DNA from: Clostridium prolinivorans
GTDB lineage: Bacteria > Bacillota > Clostridia > Clostridiales > Clostridiaceae
Assembly (NCBI RefSeq): GCF_004011155.1
Contig: NZ_RJWG01000002.1
Location: 62,001-126,000 of the forward strand
Length of the DNA: 64,000 nucleotides
Direction: 5' to 3'
Shown: in pieces, positions 27,513-37,160 of the stretch
How positions within the stretch are numbered: the stretch's first letter is position 1
How the letters are laid out: each line of letters begins with the position of its first letter
The notes under the pieces: model-generated
What the model was told of the DNA's origin: nothing
The model's input: the letters and a program-made list of their open reading frames with translations, nothing else
Databases searched by the model: none
Program-made: the position numbers and the translations under genes

Positions 27513-28531
27513 TATTTTGCACCTCCTAATTCTTTAGGCATTTCTACTTTTGGTGCTAATGAATGTTTTAGCCAGCAAGAAACTTCATGGCTATCAGAAA
27601 GTTTTGTAACTTCTGGCATAGCTTCTCTACATATAGGCATTGCATATTCGCATCTTGATGCAAAAGGGCATCCTACTGGTGGCTTTATTAAATCCGGAGG
27701 AGTTCCTTTAATGGAATATAACTCTTTTTTATGTCCAGTGTCTAACCTTGGCACTGATTGAAGTAATGCCCAAGTATACGGATGCTGAGGTTTATAGAAT
27801 ATTTCATCTGTAGTTCCTCTTTCTATTATTTGACCTGCATACATAACTTGAATTCTATGTGCAACATCAGCAACTACTCCAAGGTCATGAGTTATAAGTA
27901 TAACTGCAGTTCCAAGTTTAGCCTGAAGATCTGCAATAAGTTCCATTATTTGAGCTTGAATTGTTACATCAAGTGCTGTTGTTGGTTCATCAGCTATAAG
28001 TATTTTAGGATTGCATGCAAGTGCTATAGCAATCATAGCTCTTTGTCTCATACCGCCCGAAAATTCGTGAGGATATTGTTTTGCCCTTTTTTCTGCATTA
28101 GGTATATTAACAAGTTTAAGCATTTTAATTGCTTCACCCATAGCTTCATGTTTATTCATACCTCTATGAATTATTAAACTTTCTGCTATTTGCTTGCCAA
28201 CTGTCATTGTTGGATTTAGAGATGTCATAGGATCTTGAAAAATCATACTTATCTCTGCGCCTCTTATATTTCTTAATTCTTTTTCAGGTAAATCCACCAA
28301 GTTTTTGCCATTAAATATTATTTCCGAACCTTTTTTTATTTCTCCTGGAGGGGTTTGTATAAGCCTCATTATAGATTTAGCTGTAACTGATTTACCACAA
28401 CCAGACTCACCTACTACTGCTAAAGTTTCTCCTTTATTTAAGTAAAAATCTACACCTCTTACAGATTGAACTTCACCAGCGTAAGTATGATATGAAACTT
28501 TCAAATTTTTAACTTCTAATATTTTTTCCAT
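27512..28531 (-). CDS. oppD: Oligopeptide ABC transporter ATPase OppD
   Basis: 339 residues. Walker A GESGCGKS (about 39-46), signature FSGGMRQRAMIAIAL, Walker B ILIADEPTTALDVT, H-loop ITHDLG, and the Opp-type C-terminal extension with PVGCPFASRCEYAMPIC. Works as a heterodimer with OppF. Lies 13 bases after oppC; start ATG after GGGGG. Confidence 0.96.
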   Translation of the reverse strand: MEKILEVKNLKVSYHTYAGEVQSVRGVDFYLNKGETLAVVGESGCGKSVTAKSIMRLIQTPPGEIKKGSEIIFNGKNLVDLPEKELRNIRGAEISMIFQDPMTSLNPTMTVGKQIAESLIIHRGMNKHEAMGEAIKMLKLVNIPNAEKRAKQYPHEFSGGMRQRAMIAIALACNPKILIADEPTTALDVTIQAQIMELIADLQAKLGTAVILITHDLGVVADVAHRIQVMYAGQIIERGTTDEIFYKPQHPYTWALLQSVPRLDTGHKKELYSIKGTPPDLIKPPVGCPFASRCEYAMPICREAMPEVTKLSDSHEVSCWLKHSLAPKVEMPKELGGAK

Positions 28532-28544
28532 TGCTATTTCCCCC

Positions 28545-29477
28545 CTATTGACGTAATTTTGGATCTAATGCATCTCTTAATCCATCGCCTAACAAGTTAA
28601 ATGAAAGCATAGTTAAACTGATAAATAGTGCCGGGAAAAATAACTGATAAGGATAAAACTTCATATTTTGTTGTCCTGATTGAGCTAAAGCACCCCAACT
28701 TGTATTTGGAGATTTTACTCCTAAGCCTATATAGCTTAAAAAAGCTTCACCAAATATAAAAGATGGTATATCAAAAGTTATAGCTACAATCATAACTCCA
28801 ATTGTGTTTGGAATTAAATGCTTTAAAATAATTCTATTTGAATTGGCACCAAGGGCTTGTGCTGCCAATACATATTCTTGTTCTTTTATTTGAAGAATTT
28901 GTCCTCTAACTAATCTTGCCATACCTACCCATCCAGTAATAGTCATTGCTATTATAAGTGGAAGAATGGCTCCTTTAATCTGAAGTTCTGAAAAAAGTAT
29001 TGAAATAAGAATAACTACTATTAAGTAAGGAATACTACTTAATATTTCAACAATTCTCATCATTATATCATCAACAATACCACCGAAATAACCTGATATA
29101 CCACCATATATAACTCCAACAAAAGTATCAATTATAGCTCCAAAAAAAGCTATAATTATAGATATTCTTCCACCTTTTGTTACTCTTGCAAAAAGATCAC
29201 GTCCTAACATATCTGTACCAAACCAATGTACTTTATTAGGGCTTTGATTAATGTTAGAGGTATCCATAGCTTCAAATGAAAATTTAGTAATCATAGGTCC
29301 AAAAATGGTAATAAATATTATTAAAACCAGTATAATTAATGAAGCTATGGCAACTTTATTTTGCTTAAGTCTTCTCCAAGCGTCTTGCCAGTAAGTTATA
29401 TTTGGTCTTAGAATTTCGTCAGCATTAGAATTTTCGCAACCAATAATTTGAAATTTTTCTTTACTTAATTCTGACAT
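28545..29477 (-). CDS. oppC: Oligopeptide ABC transporter permease OppC
   Basis: 310 residues. An N-terminal cytoplasmic stretch (about 1-40), a first transmembrane helix (about 42-64), then the binding-protein-dependent permease domain with the EAA loop AAQALGANSNRIILKHLIPN (about 200-220) that docks the ATPases. Lies 12 bases after oppB; start ATG after GAGGAG. Confidence 0.96.
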   Translation of the reverse strand: MSELSKEKFQIIGCENSNADEILRPNITYWQDAWRRLKQNKVAIASLIILVLIIFITIFGPMITKFSFEAMDTSNINQSPNKVHWFGTDMLGRDLFARVTKGGRISIIIAFFGAIIDTFVGVIYGGISGYFGGIVDDIMMRIVEILSSIPYLIVVILISILFSELQIKGAILPLIIAMTITGWVGMARLVRGQILQIKEQEYVLAAQALGANSNRIILKHLIPNTIGVMIVAITFDIPSFIFGEAFLSYIGLGVKSPNTSWGALAQSGQQNMKFYPYQLFFPALFISLTMLSFNLLGDGLRDALDPKLRQ

Positions 29478-29489
29478 AATTCGCTCCTC

Positions 29490-30422
29490 CTATTTCTTTT
29501 CACCTGATATTCTTATTCTTGGATCTATTAGTCCGTATACAATATCAACAATAACTAATGAGAATATATAAAGTGCTGCAACAAAAATGGTTTGTCCCAT
29601 TATCATAGTAAAATCTCTATCCGTTACACTGTTTACAAAGTAGGAGCCTAATCCTGGTATAGAAAATATTGTTTCTATTACAAAAGACCCAGTTAATACT
29701 CCAGCTATTTGAGGTCCTAATAATGTTATAGCTGGCAAAATAGCATTTCTTATAATATGTTTCCATGTTAATGAAATTTTTGATACGCCTTTAGCTTTTG
29801 CTGTTAATATATAATCCTGTCCTATTACATCTAAAGCATTAGCTCTCATATATCTAGCATAAGTAGCAATTGAACTAAAACTCATAGCAATAGAAGGCAG
29901 TATTGTATATTTAAAAGAACCATATCCTGTTGTAGGAAGTAATTTAAATTTAACAGTAAATGTGTATTGAAGAAGAGCCGCAACTACAAAGCTTGGTATA
30001 GAAACTCCAAGAAGTGCAATAAAAATAACTAAATAATCAGGCCATCTTCCTCTATTGAAAGCAGCTATAATTCCTAAAATACACCCTAACAAAAATCCTA
30101 ATACTATAGATTGAATACCTATTCTTGCTGACTTAGGAGCATGTTCTTTTATAACATCGCTAACGTTTCTTCCTGCATATACCATAGATTCTCCTAAATC
30201 ACCTTTTGCAACATTTTTAATATAAGTTAAATATTGTTCTGGAACTGATTTATCTAAACCATATTTAGCTCTAAAGTTTATTCTAGCCTGTTCTGGAAGT
30301 TTTTTTTGTCCAGTTGTCAGAGGATCTCCAGGCATTATATGCATAAGCATAAAGGTTATTGTTATTATTATAAATAATGTTACAAACATATATCCTATAC
30401 GCTTTGCTATGAACTTTAGCAT
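29490..30422 (-). CDS. oppB: Oligopeptide ABC transporter permease OppB
   Basis: About 310 residues from the second Met, chosen because GGAGGG ends six bases before it and directly abuts the earlier ATG. Typical first helix (YMFVTLFIIITITFML), MPGDPL after it, and the EAA loop TAKAKGVSKISLTWKHIIRN (about 206-225). Forms the membrane pore with OppC. A hairpin separates it from oppA. Confidence 0.95.
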   Translation of the reverse strand: MLKFIAKRIGYMFVTLFIIITITFMLMHIMPGDPLTTGQKKLPEQARINFRAKYGLDKSVPEQYLTYIKNVAKGDLGESMVYAGRNVSDVIKEHAPKSARIGIQSIVLGFLLGCILGIIAAFNRGRWPDYLVIFIALLGVSIPSFVVAALLQYTFTVKFKLLPTTGYGSFKYTILPSIAMSFSSIATYARYMRANALDVIGQDYILTAKAKGVSKISLTWKHIIRNAILPAITLLGPQIAGVLTGSFVIETIFSIPGLGSYFVNSVTDRDFTMIMGQTIFVAALYIFSLVIVDIVYGLIDPRIRISGEKK

Positions 30423-30449
30423 ATTCATCCCTCCATAAAAATAAAATTT

Positions 30450-30478
30450 GTTGCCGCAGGATTATATCCCACAGCAAC
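30450..30478 (-). other. Intercistronic hairpin between oppA and oppB
   Basis: GTTGC and GGGAT arms pair with ATCC and GCAAC across 30478-30450 on the minus strand. There is only a weak T-tract (AAATTTTATTTTT), so it probably reduces downstream expression or protects the oppA mRNA, keeping the binding protein in excess. Confidence 0.65.
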
Positions 30479-30494
30479 TTTAATACAATATTTT

Positions 30495-32210
30495 TTATTT
30501 TCCTCTGCCTTGAGTATAAGCATACTTAACTTCATATAATTGACCAAAATTTACAAGCATAAGATTTTTTACATAATTAGCTTCAAATATGTTGTATTTT
30601 CTGTAATTTACAGGAGAAGCTACAGCTTCATCAACTAAAAGAAGTTGTTCTGCTTGTTTAAATAATTCTGTTCTTTCAGCATCATCTTTAGCAGTTCTAG
30701 TTTTGTTTATAAGTTCATCATATTTAGCATTCTTCCAACCATTATTCATCTGTCCAGCGTTGCTAAGCCACATATCCATAAATGTCATTGGATCATTATA
30801 GTCAGCACCCCAAGCTAAACCTGCAAGCTGATATTCACCACTGTCAAGTCTTTTCATAAATTGGTTCCATTCCATATATTCTGGTTCTATTTTAACTCCT
30901 AGAGCATTTTGATATGCCTGTTGATAATATTCAGCAATTTCTTTTGTTTCAGCATCTGTTCCAGAGTTAATCATCTTTATAGTTATTTTAGATGGATCTT
31001 CAGGAAGTCCTAATTCCTTTAGTCCCTCTACAAGTAAAGCTTTAGGGTCTTTATATTTATCATAAGCAGCTTTTAATGGTTCAACCCCTGCAGCTTTTCT
31101 ATATTCTTGATCTCCTATAAGAATTTCAAATGGTACCCATCCTAGTGCTGGTGAACCAAGTCCTTTGTAAATTGTTTTTACTATATCTTCTCTATTTAAT
31201 GCTAATGAGAAAGCAAGTCTTACCTTAGGACTATTAAATGGGTTTACCTGACCATCAATTTTTGGTATTGTATTATAAGTCTGATAAACTACAGATCCAT
31301 CATATCCTGTTAAATTAGTATATTTACCTGCTTTATTAAATTGATCTACATACTCTGGTTTTCTAACTCCTACAGCATCTATAGAACCATTTTCAAGTTC
31401 ATTCATTCTTGCTGTTTCATCTTTTATAATTTTAAAATTAACTTTATCTAATTTAACATTGTCTTTATCCCAGTATTTTTCATTTTTTTCAAGAACTACA
31501 TCACTTTGATGTGTCCAACTTGCAATTTTAAATGGTCCGTTTACAGGAAGAGTTTCTGCTTCTGTACCATATTTATCTCCATATTTTTCAACTATATCCT
31601 GTCTTTGAGGTAAAAATGTTTTAAATGAAGTTAATTGTAAGAAATATGGTACTGGCTGTTTTAATGTAAATTCAAGAGTATTATCATCTATTGCTTTTAC
31701 TCCAACATCTTCTTTCTTACCTTTTCCTGAATTATATTCCTCTGCCCCTTTAATTGGGAATAAAAAGTATGCATACTGTGCTGCTGTATTAGGATCAAGT
31801 GTTCTTAAAATGCTGTAAACATAATCATTTGCTGTAACCTTTTTACCATCATACCATTCATAATCTCTAAGAGTAAATGTCCATTTTAAGCCATCTTCAG
31901 ATGTTTTCCATTCTTTTGCTCCAGCTGGTGCAATGATTTCCTTACCATCTTTGTCTTTTTCAAGCCTTGTTAAACCTTCTGTTATTTCAATAAGTATTTG
32001 AGATGAATAAAGATCTGTTGCTTTTGACAAATCCATTGTTTTAGGTTCTGCCTTTAAAGTTAAATTTAAATACTGCTCCTTATCCATTTCTCCTGATGCA
32101 GCTTGATTATCAGTTCCTGCTTGAGGTGTTTTACTACCACAACCTGCAAACAAAGATGCAGTAAGAACTGTAGCAGCCATAACTGCGGCTAACATTTTTT
32201 TGCTTTTCAT
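30495..32210 (-). CDS. oppA: Oligopeptide-binding lipoprotein OppA
   Basis: 571 residues. Lipoprotein signal MKSKKMLAAVMAATVLTASL with lipobox LFAGC (Cys near residue 24), then the family 5 extracellular solute-binding fold (LKAEPKTMDLSKATD at the start, the NRYxxLKWTFTLRDYEWYDGK type block as GLKWTFTLRDYEWYDGKKVT). Captures peptides outside the membrane and feeds OppBCDF. First gene of the operon, preceded by a long AT-rich region with direct repeats. Start ATG after AAGGGGG. Confidence 0.95.
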   Translation of the reverse strand: MKSKKMLAAVMAATVLTASLFAGCGSKTPQAGTDNQAASGEMDKEQYLNLTLKAEPKTMDLSKATDLYSSQILIEITEGLTRLEKDKDGKEIIAPAGAKEWKTSEDGLKWTFTLRDYEWYDGKKVTANDYVYSILRTLDPNTAAQYAYFLFPIKGAEEYNSGKGKKEDVGVKAIDDNTLEFTLKQPVPYFLQLTSFKTFLPQRQDIVEKYGDKYGTEAETLPVNGPFKIASWTHQSDVVLEKNEKYWDKDNVKLDKVNFKIIKDETARMNELENGSIDAVGVRKPEYVDQFNKAGKYTNLTGYDGSVVYQTYNTIPKIDGQVNPFNSPKVRLAFSLALNREDIVKTIYKGLGSPALGWVPFEILIGDQEYRKAAGVEPLKAAYDKYKDPKALLVEGLKELGLPEDPSKITIKMINSGTDAETKEIAEYYQQAYQNALGVKIEPEYMEWNQFMKRLDSGEYQLAGLAWGADYNDPMTFMDMWLSNAGQMNNGWKNAKYDELINKTRTAKDDAERTELFKQAEQLLLVDEAVASPVNYRKYNIFEANYVKNLMLVNFGQLYEVKYAYTQGRGK

Positions 32211-32254
32211 TTTATTTCCCCCTTTTAATTTATATATATATTTATATATGATAT

Positions 32255-32309
32255 GTATTTCTACTTATCATATTATTTCATATAATAAGTATTTCTAATT
32301 ATCATATTA
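32255..32309. promoter_or_regulatory. Operator-like direct repeats upstream of oppA
   Basis: Two 21-base repeats, 32255-32275 and 32289-32309, differ at one base (GTATTTCTA-c/a-TTATCATATTA) and start 34 bases apart. They lie 45 to 100 bases before the oppA start, in the zone where the promoter should be. Confidence 0.55.
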
Positions 32310-32488
32310 ACTATTCATGATAATTTTAATAATTATGAAATTATTAAAATATAAATGTTTAAGCTATGAAAATTCATAAATTTTTATGTCTTATTTTTTC
32401 ATTTTTACATACTACCATACATTTTATATGTTGTCAACATTTGAATTTTCATGGTTTTATTACAGCAAAGTTATAAAAATCTGTTTGA

Positions 32489-32503
32489 AATTTTCTAATA
32501 ATT
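32489..32503. promoter_or_regulatory. Candidate CodY box
   Basis: AATTTTCTAATAATT matches the CodY consensus AATTTTCWGAAAATT at 13 of 15 positions. It is about 280 bases upstream of oppA and 435 upstream of asd; CodY commonly controls peptide uptake in Firmicutes. In sequence this AT-rich a chance match is quite possible. Apart from this and the direct repeats, the 32211-32938 gap shows nothing I can support. Confidence 0.3.
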
Positions 32504-32938
32504 GAATTAAAATTTTCTTATCTAAGCATCAATTGAATAATAAAAATTTAAATTTATTCATAGATATCATTATTTAAAATTTAATGTTAACATCTAACAA
32601 AATAATAATATTTATAATAATCTTTCTTGCTCTAAAAAATAAAATATATTTTTGTTTATATTTTATATATCTAATTCATCTTATTTATTATAAACTAAAA
32701 GTAAAAATATATAAAATAATTTAAAAATTATAGCACTTTAAAAAATTTTTCTAATATCATAATAATAATAGAAAGGAAATAATACTTTTATTATAATAAA
32801 AAATAAATAATAATTCTACTAAAATTTTATTTTAATTACAATTTTACAATTTAACATACAAAAGTATATATTTTTTTACATATAGATTATATAATATACT
32901 TATTATATATATTTTATAGTTTTTAGGAGGTATAAAAC

Positions 32939-33940
32939 ATGAAATTTAATGTAGCAATTGTTGGTTGCACAGGTATGGTTGGAAGAAAATTTATAGAAAT
33001 ATTAGAAGAAAGGGATTTTCCAATAGACAATTTATATCTTTTTGCTTCAAAACGTTCTGCTGGTACTTCTATTTCATTTAAAGATGAAAATATAATAGTA
33101 GAGGAACTAAAAGAAGATAATATAAAAAATAAATCTATTGATTTTGCTCTTTTCTCTGCTGGAGGAGATGTAAGTCTTGAATATGCACCTATATTTGCTA
33201 AATATAACGCCATTGTAATAGATAATAGTAGTGCTTGGAGAATGAATAAAGACGTTCCTTTAGTAGTTCCAGAGGTTAATCCTGAAGATATTAAATTAAA
33301 TAAAGGTATAATAGCAAATCCTAATTGCTCAACAATACAAGCTGTAGTAGCTTTAAAACCTTTATATGATAAATATGGAATAAAAAGAATTATTTATTCT
33401 ACTTATCAAGCAGTATCCGGTGCAGGTATGGGAGGATATAATGATTTAAAAGAAGGAATTAATGGTAAAGCACCAAAAAAATTCCCTTATCCAATAGCTA
33501 ATAATGTTATTCCTCATATAGATACTTTTACAGAAAATGGATATACTAAAGAGGAACTTAAAATGATAAATGAAACTATAAAGATTATGCACGATGACAG
33601 TTTAAAAATAACTGCTACTACTGTAAGAGTTCCTGTTTATTACGGCCATAGTGAAAGTATTAATGTAGAATTAAAAAATGAATTTAACATAGAAGATATA
33701 TTTAATCTTTATAAAAACTCTAAAGGTATTGTTTTAAAAGATGATGTTAATAATTTAGTTTATCCTATGCCATTAGAGGCAGAAGGACATGATGAAGTTT
33801 ATGTGGGAAGAATAAGGAGAGATTTTAGTGTGGATAATGGTTTGAATTTATGGGTTGTTGCAGATAACATAAGGAAAGGTGCTGCACTAAACGCAATTCA
33901 GATTGCAGAATATATAATAAATGAAAGGAAAAAATCATAA
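32939..33940 (+). CDS. asd: Aspartate-semialdehyde dehydrogenase
   Basis: 333 residues. N-terminal NADP motif GCTGMVGRKF; catalytic Cys in NPNCSTIQ (near residue 129); substrate-binding and catalytic His in the GHSESINVEL region. Reduces aspartyl phosphate to the semialdehyde, the branch point for lysine/diaminopimelate, threonine and methionine. First of three consecutive plus-strand genes asd-dapA-dapB, 44 bases before dapA. Start ATG after AGGAGG. I see no lysine riboswitch upstream. Confidence 0.96.
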   Translation: MKFNVAIVGCTGMVGRKFIEILEERDFPIDNLYLFASKRSAGTSISFKDENIIVEELKEDNIKNKSIDFALFSAGGDVSLEYAPIFAKYNAIVIDNSSAWRMNKDVPLVVPEVNPEDIKLNKGIIANPNCSTIQAVVALKPLYDKYGIKRIIYSTYQAVSGAGMGGYNDLKEGINGKAPKKFPYPIANNVIPHIDTFTENGYTKEELKMINETIKIMHDDSLKITATTVRVPVYYGHSESINVELKNEFNIEDIFNLYKNSKGIVLKDDVNNLVYPMPLEAEGHDEVYVGRIRRDFSVDNGLNLWVVADNIRKGAALNAIQIAEYIINERKKS

Positions 33941-33984
33941 TCAACTGTGATTTTTTATAAATAATTAAGAAGGAGGCTAATTAT

Positions 33985-34872
33985 ATGAGTATTTTTAAAG
34001 GCAGTGGCGTAGCTATAGTTACACCTTTTAATGAATCTGGAGTTGATTTTAAAAAATTAGAAGAACTCTTAAATTGGCATGTAGAAAACGGCACTGACGC
34101 TATTATTGTATGTGGTACTACCGGTGAAGCTTCAACAATGACTGAAGCTGAAAAAAAAGAAACAATTAAATTTACTGTAGATGTAATAAAAAAGAGAATA
34201 CCTGTAATAGCAGGAACTGGTACAAATAATACAAAAGCTTCTGTTTCCATGAGTAAATTTGCTGAAAGTGTTGGTGTAGACGGACTTTTAGTAATAACTC
34301 CTTATTATAACAAAACTACTCAAAAAGGACTTATTGAGCATTTTAAAGCTATATCTGAAAGTGTAAATCTTCCTATTATATTATATAATGTTCCATCAAG
34401 AACAGGCATGAATCTTGAACCTAAAACACTTAAAGCTCTTTGTGAATTTGAAAATATTAAAGCTATAAAAGAAGCTAGCGGAAATATAAGCCAAGTTGCT
34501 AAAATTAAAGCTCTTTGTGGTGATAGAATAGATATATATTCTGGAAATGATGATCAAGTAATTCCTATTATGTCCTTAGGAGGATTAGGGGTAATTTCAG
34601 TACTTGCTAATATTATACCTAAAGATATTCATGATATGTGCAAACTTTTCTTTGAAGGAAAATATGAAGATGCATTAAAAATACAGCTTAATACTTTAGC
34701 TTTAAGTGATGCTGTATTTATAGAAACAAATCCTATACCAATAAAAACTGCCATGAACCTTATGGGAATGAATGTAGGAAATTTAAGACTTCCTCTTTGT
34801 GAAATGTCTCCTGCTAATTTAGAAATTTTAAAGAAAGAACTTGTATCTTATGGATTAAAATTATCCCAATAA
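33985..34872 (+). CDS. dapA: 4-hydroxy-tetrahydrodipicolinate synthase
   Basis: 295 residues, TIM barrel. CGTTGE (about 43-48) holds the pyruvate-site Thr pair, YNVPSRTG (about 132-139) holds the catalytic Tyr and Arg, and the Schiff-base Lys is in IKEASGN (near residue 160). Condenses pyruvate with aspartate semialdehyde; its product chain supplies both cell-wall diaminopimelate and spore dipicolinate. Start ATG after AAGGAGG. Confidence 0.97.
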   Translation: MSIFKGSGVAIVTPFNESGVDFKKLEELLNWHVENGTDAIIVCGTTGEASTMTEAEKKETIKFTVDVIKKRIPVIAGTGTNNTKASVSMSKFAESVGVDGLLVITPYYNKTTQKGLIEHFKAISESVNLPIILYNVPSRTGMNLEPKTLKALCEFENIKAIKEASGNISQVAKIKALCGDRIDIYSGNDDQVIPIMSLGGLGVISVLANIIPKDIHDMCKLFFEGKYEDALKIQLNTLALSDAVFIETNPIPIKTAMNLMGMNVGNLRLPLCEMSPANLEILKKELVSYGLKLSQ

Positions 34873-34889
34873 AAATATTTTAAATTATT

Positions 34890-34943
34890 ACTTATACATG
34901 TACTACAAATAATAAAAAATTTATATTAAATATATGTATAAGT
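34890..34943 (+). other. Intercistronic hairpin between dapA and dapB
   Basis: ACTTATACAT (34890-34899) pairs with ATGTATAAGT (34934-34943). No T-run follows. A second small dyad, GCTTAT/ATAAGC at 34960-34973, is just ahead of the dapB ribosome-binding site. They may tune the ratio of dapB to dapA expression. Confidence 0.5.
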
Positions 34944-34987
34944 TAGTTTTAAATAAAAAGCTTATAAATAAGCATTGGAGTGATTAA

Positions 34988-35740
34988 ATGATAAATATTT
35001 TATTAAATGGCTGTTGTGGGAAAATGGGTAAAATAGTTACCCAGTCTTGTACTAATTTCCCTAATATAAAAATATGTGCAGGAGTAGATAGATTTAAAAC
35101 AAATATGAATTATCCTGTTTATGAAAATATTTTTGAGTGCAAAGAAAAAATAGATGTAATTCTTGATTTTTCAAGACCTGATTCTTTAGAATCCCTACTA
35201 ACTTATTCAAAAGATAAAAATATACCTCTTGTTCTTTGTACTACAGGTTATAGTGCTGAGCAATTATCAAAAATAGATGAATATAGCAAATTAATTCCTA
35301 TATTCCGTTCTGCTAATATGTCTTTAGGAATTAATGTAGTTAATAATATATTAAAAAAAATAACTAACCTTCTTTATAATAATTTTGATATTGAAATAAT
35401 AGAAAAGCATCATAATCAAAAGGTAGATGCTCCAAGTGGTACTGCTCTTCTTCTTGCAGATACTATAAAGTCTTCTATATCTGAAGAAACAAATTATGTA
35501 TATGGAAGAGAAGGAAATAGCAAAAGAAATCATAAAGATATTGGAATACATGCAGTAAGAGGTGGAAGTATTGTAGGGGAACATGAAGTTATGTTTGCAG
35601 GCCAAGGAGAAATAATAGAAATAAAACACACAGCTTTATCTCGTGAAGTATTCGCTATAGGGGCATTAAAAGCCTGCGAATTTATGTATGGCAAAGAAAA
35701 AGGACTTTACTCTATGGACGATATTATAGAAAATAATTAA
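34988..35740 (+). CDS. dapB: 4-hydroxy-tetrahydrodipicolinate reductase
   Basis: 250 residues. Cofactor loop [11 protein letters not shown] (variant of GxxGxMG) at the N-terminus; catalytic [19 protein letters not shown] (about 133-151) with the HH pair and the Lys; C-terminal [11 protein letters not shown]. Reduces the DapA product to tetrahydrodipicolinate. Third gene of the asd-dapA-dapB set, 115 bases after dapA. Start ATG after TTGGAGTG. Confidence 0.96.
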   Translation: MINILLNGCCGKMGKIVTQSCTNFPNIKICAGVDRFKTNMNYPVYENIFECKEKIDVILDFSRPDSLESLLTYSKDKNIPLVLCTTGYSAEQLSKIDEYSKLIPIFRSANMSLGINVVNNILKKITNLLYNNFDIEIIEKHHNQKVDAPSGTALLLADTIKSSISEETNYVYGREGNSKRNHKDIGIHAVRGGSIVGEHEVMFAGQGEIIEIKHTALSREVFAIGALKACEFMYGKEKGLYSMDDIIENN

Positions 35741-35757
35741 AATTTACAGTATGCTTA

Positions 35758-35803
35758 AAAAATAATCCATTGCATCATAAAAATAATGCAATGGATTATT
35801 TTT
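35758..35803. terminator. Bidirectional terminator between dapB and patA-like gene
   Basis: Perfect 18-bp stem, 35758-35775 with 35786-35803, core AATCCATTGCAT, A-run before and T-run after, between convergent genes. Confidence 0.92.
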
Positions 35804-35809
35804 ATTTAA

Positions 35810-36982
35810 TTATGTAAAATTTTTATTTATCCATTTTTCAAGTCTATCCATACCTTCTTTTAAAATATCAAAGCTGTAAGAATAAGATATCCTTACATGT
35901 CCTTCTCCTAAAGGACCAAAAGCTGAACCTGGAACAAGAGCTAAATGTGCTTCTTTAAGAAGTCTTTCACAAAACTCTTCGCTGCTTAATCCATATTTTT
36001 TTATAGAAGGAAATATATAAAAAGCTCCAGTAGGCATTACTGTTTCTAATCCCATTTTTATAAGTCTTTTATATACATAATCTCTTCTTTTTATAAATTC
36101 TTTTTTCATATCTTCTACATCTTTAAGGCAATTTTTAAGGCCTTCATAAGCACCATACTGGGCTATTGATGGTGCACAAGAAACATTATATTGATGTACT
36201 TTCATTATTTCATCCATAAAAAATTTTGGTGCACAAACATATCCTACCCTAAGCCCAGTCATAGAAAACATTTTAGAAAAACCACTTATTAAAATAATTC
36301 TATCTTTTAATTCCTTGCACTGAGCTATAGAATAATATTCTTCTTCAAAACATAAAGAGCTATATATTTCATCTGTAACTATGATTATATTACTATCTTT
36401 TAATAAATTACTTAATTTATTTCTATCTTCTTTAGATAAACTTGCCCCTGTAGGATTAGATGGATATGAAAGTATTAATATCTTTGGATCTTCAGTTTCA
36501 ATAAGTTTTTTAATTTCATCTACATTTATAGAAAAATCTCCATTAAGACTATAATTTATTACTTTTCCACCTGCTAATTTACTGCAGCTTTCGTAAGCTG
36601 GATAAGCTGGACTTGGTATAAGAACCTTATCTCCTTCATTTAATATAGCAGTAAATGTGGAAAGTATAGCTTCACTGCCTCCTACAGTTATACATATCTC
36701 ATCTTTATTATAATCTATATTAAATTTACTTAAGAATTTAGATATTTCTTCTCTAAGCTCCGTTAACCCTGAATTTAATGTATATTCTGTTTTGTTTTCA
36801 TTTATAGCATTTATCATTGCTTTTTTTATATTTCCTGGGACATTAAAATCAGGCTGTCCTAATGTTAAAGATAAAGCCTCAGGTACTTGAATAACTTTAT
36901 TGTAAAATTTTCTTATACCAGAAATTTCTATATTTTTTACTCTTTTTGAAATTGCATATTCGTTATATGTAGAAATATCCAC
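35810..36982 (-). CDS. patA: PLP-dependent aminotransferase, probable N-acetyl-LL-diaminopimelate aminotransferase
   Basis: 390 residues, fold type I class I/II aminotransferase. Blocks: LTLGQPDFNVP at about 38-48, SYPSNPTGASLS with the carboxylate-site Asn near 172, VTDEIYSSL with the cofactor Asp, the Schiff-base Lys in SGFSKMFSMTGLRVG (near 233), and VRISYSYS with the substrate Arg near the C-terminus. Divergent from dapH and convergent with dapB, which strongly suggests it is the aminotransferase step of the acetylase diaminopimelate route (PatA of Bacillus). A general aromatic/Ala aminotransferase cannot be excluded. Confidence 0.8.
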   Translation of the reverse strand: MDISTYNEYAISKRVKNIEISGIRKFYNKVIQVPEALSLTLGQPDFNVPGNIKKAMINAINENKTEYTLNSGLTELREEISKFLSKFNIDYNKDEICITVGGSEAILSTFTAILNEGDKVLIPSPAYPAYESCSKLAGGKVINYSLNGDFSINVDEIKKLIETEDPKILILSYPSNPTGASLSKEDRNKLSNLLKDSNIIIVTDEIYSSLCFEEEYYSIAQCKELKDRIILISGFSKMFSMTGLRVGYVCAPKFFMDEIMKVHQYNVSCAPSIAQYGAYEGLKNCLKDVEDMKKEFIKRRDYVYKRLIKMGLETVMPTGAFYIFPSIKKYGLSSEEFCERLLKEAHLALVPGSAFGPLGEGHVRISYSYSFDILKEGMDRLEKWINKNFT

Positions 36983-37160
36983 TAAACTACCTCCTTTGTA
37001 TTTGATTTATACTTATAATTATATTCTTTTTTGCTATTTTTTAAAAGATTTTCTTTTTATGCTAATTTACCCCTTTCATTATTCTTTATTTTTTATTATA
37101 ATTTATTGTATATTGCCATATAGTAAAAGTTTAATAACTTAAAAAAGGAGGTTTATTAAT

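Noticed and set aside
32640-32938. Lysine riboswitch upstream of asd
   Set aside because: The leader is too AT-rich and lacks the conserved L-box helices; only a plain ribosome-binding site is visible.
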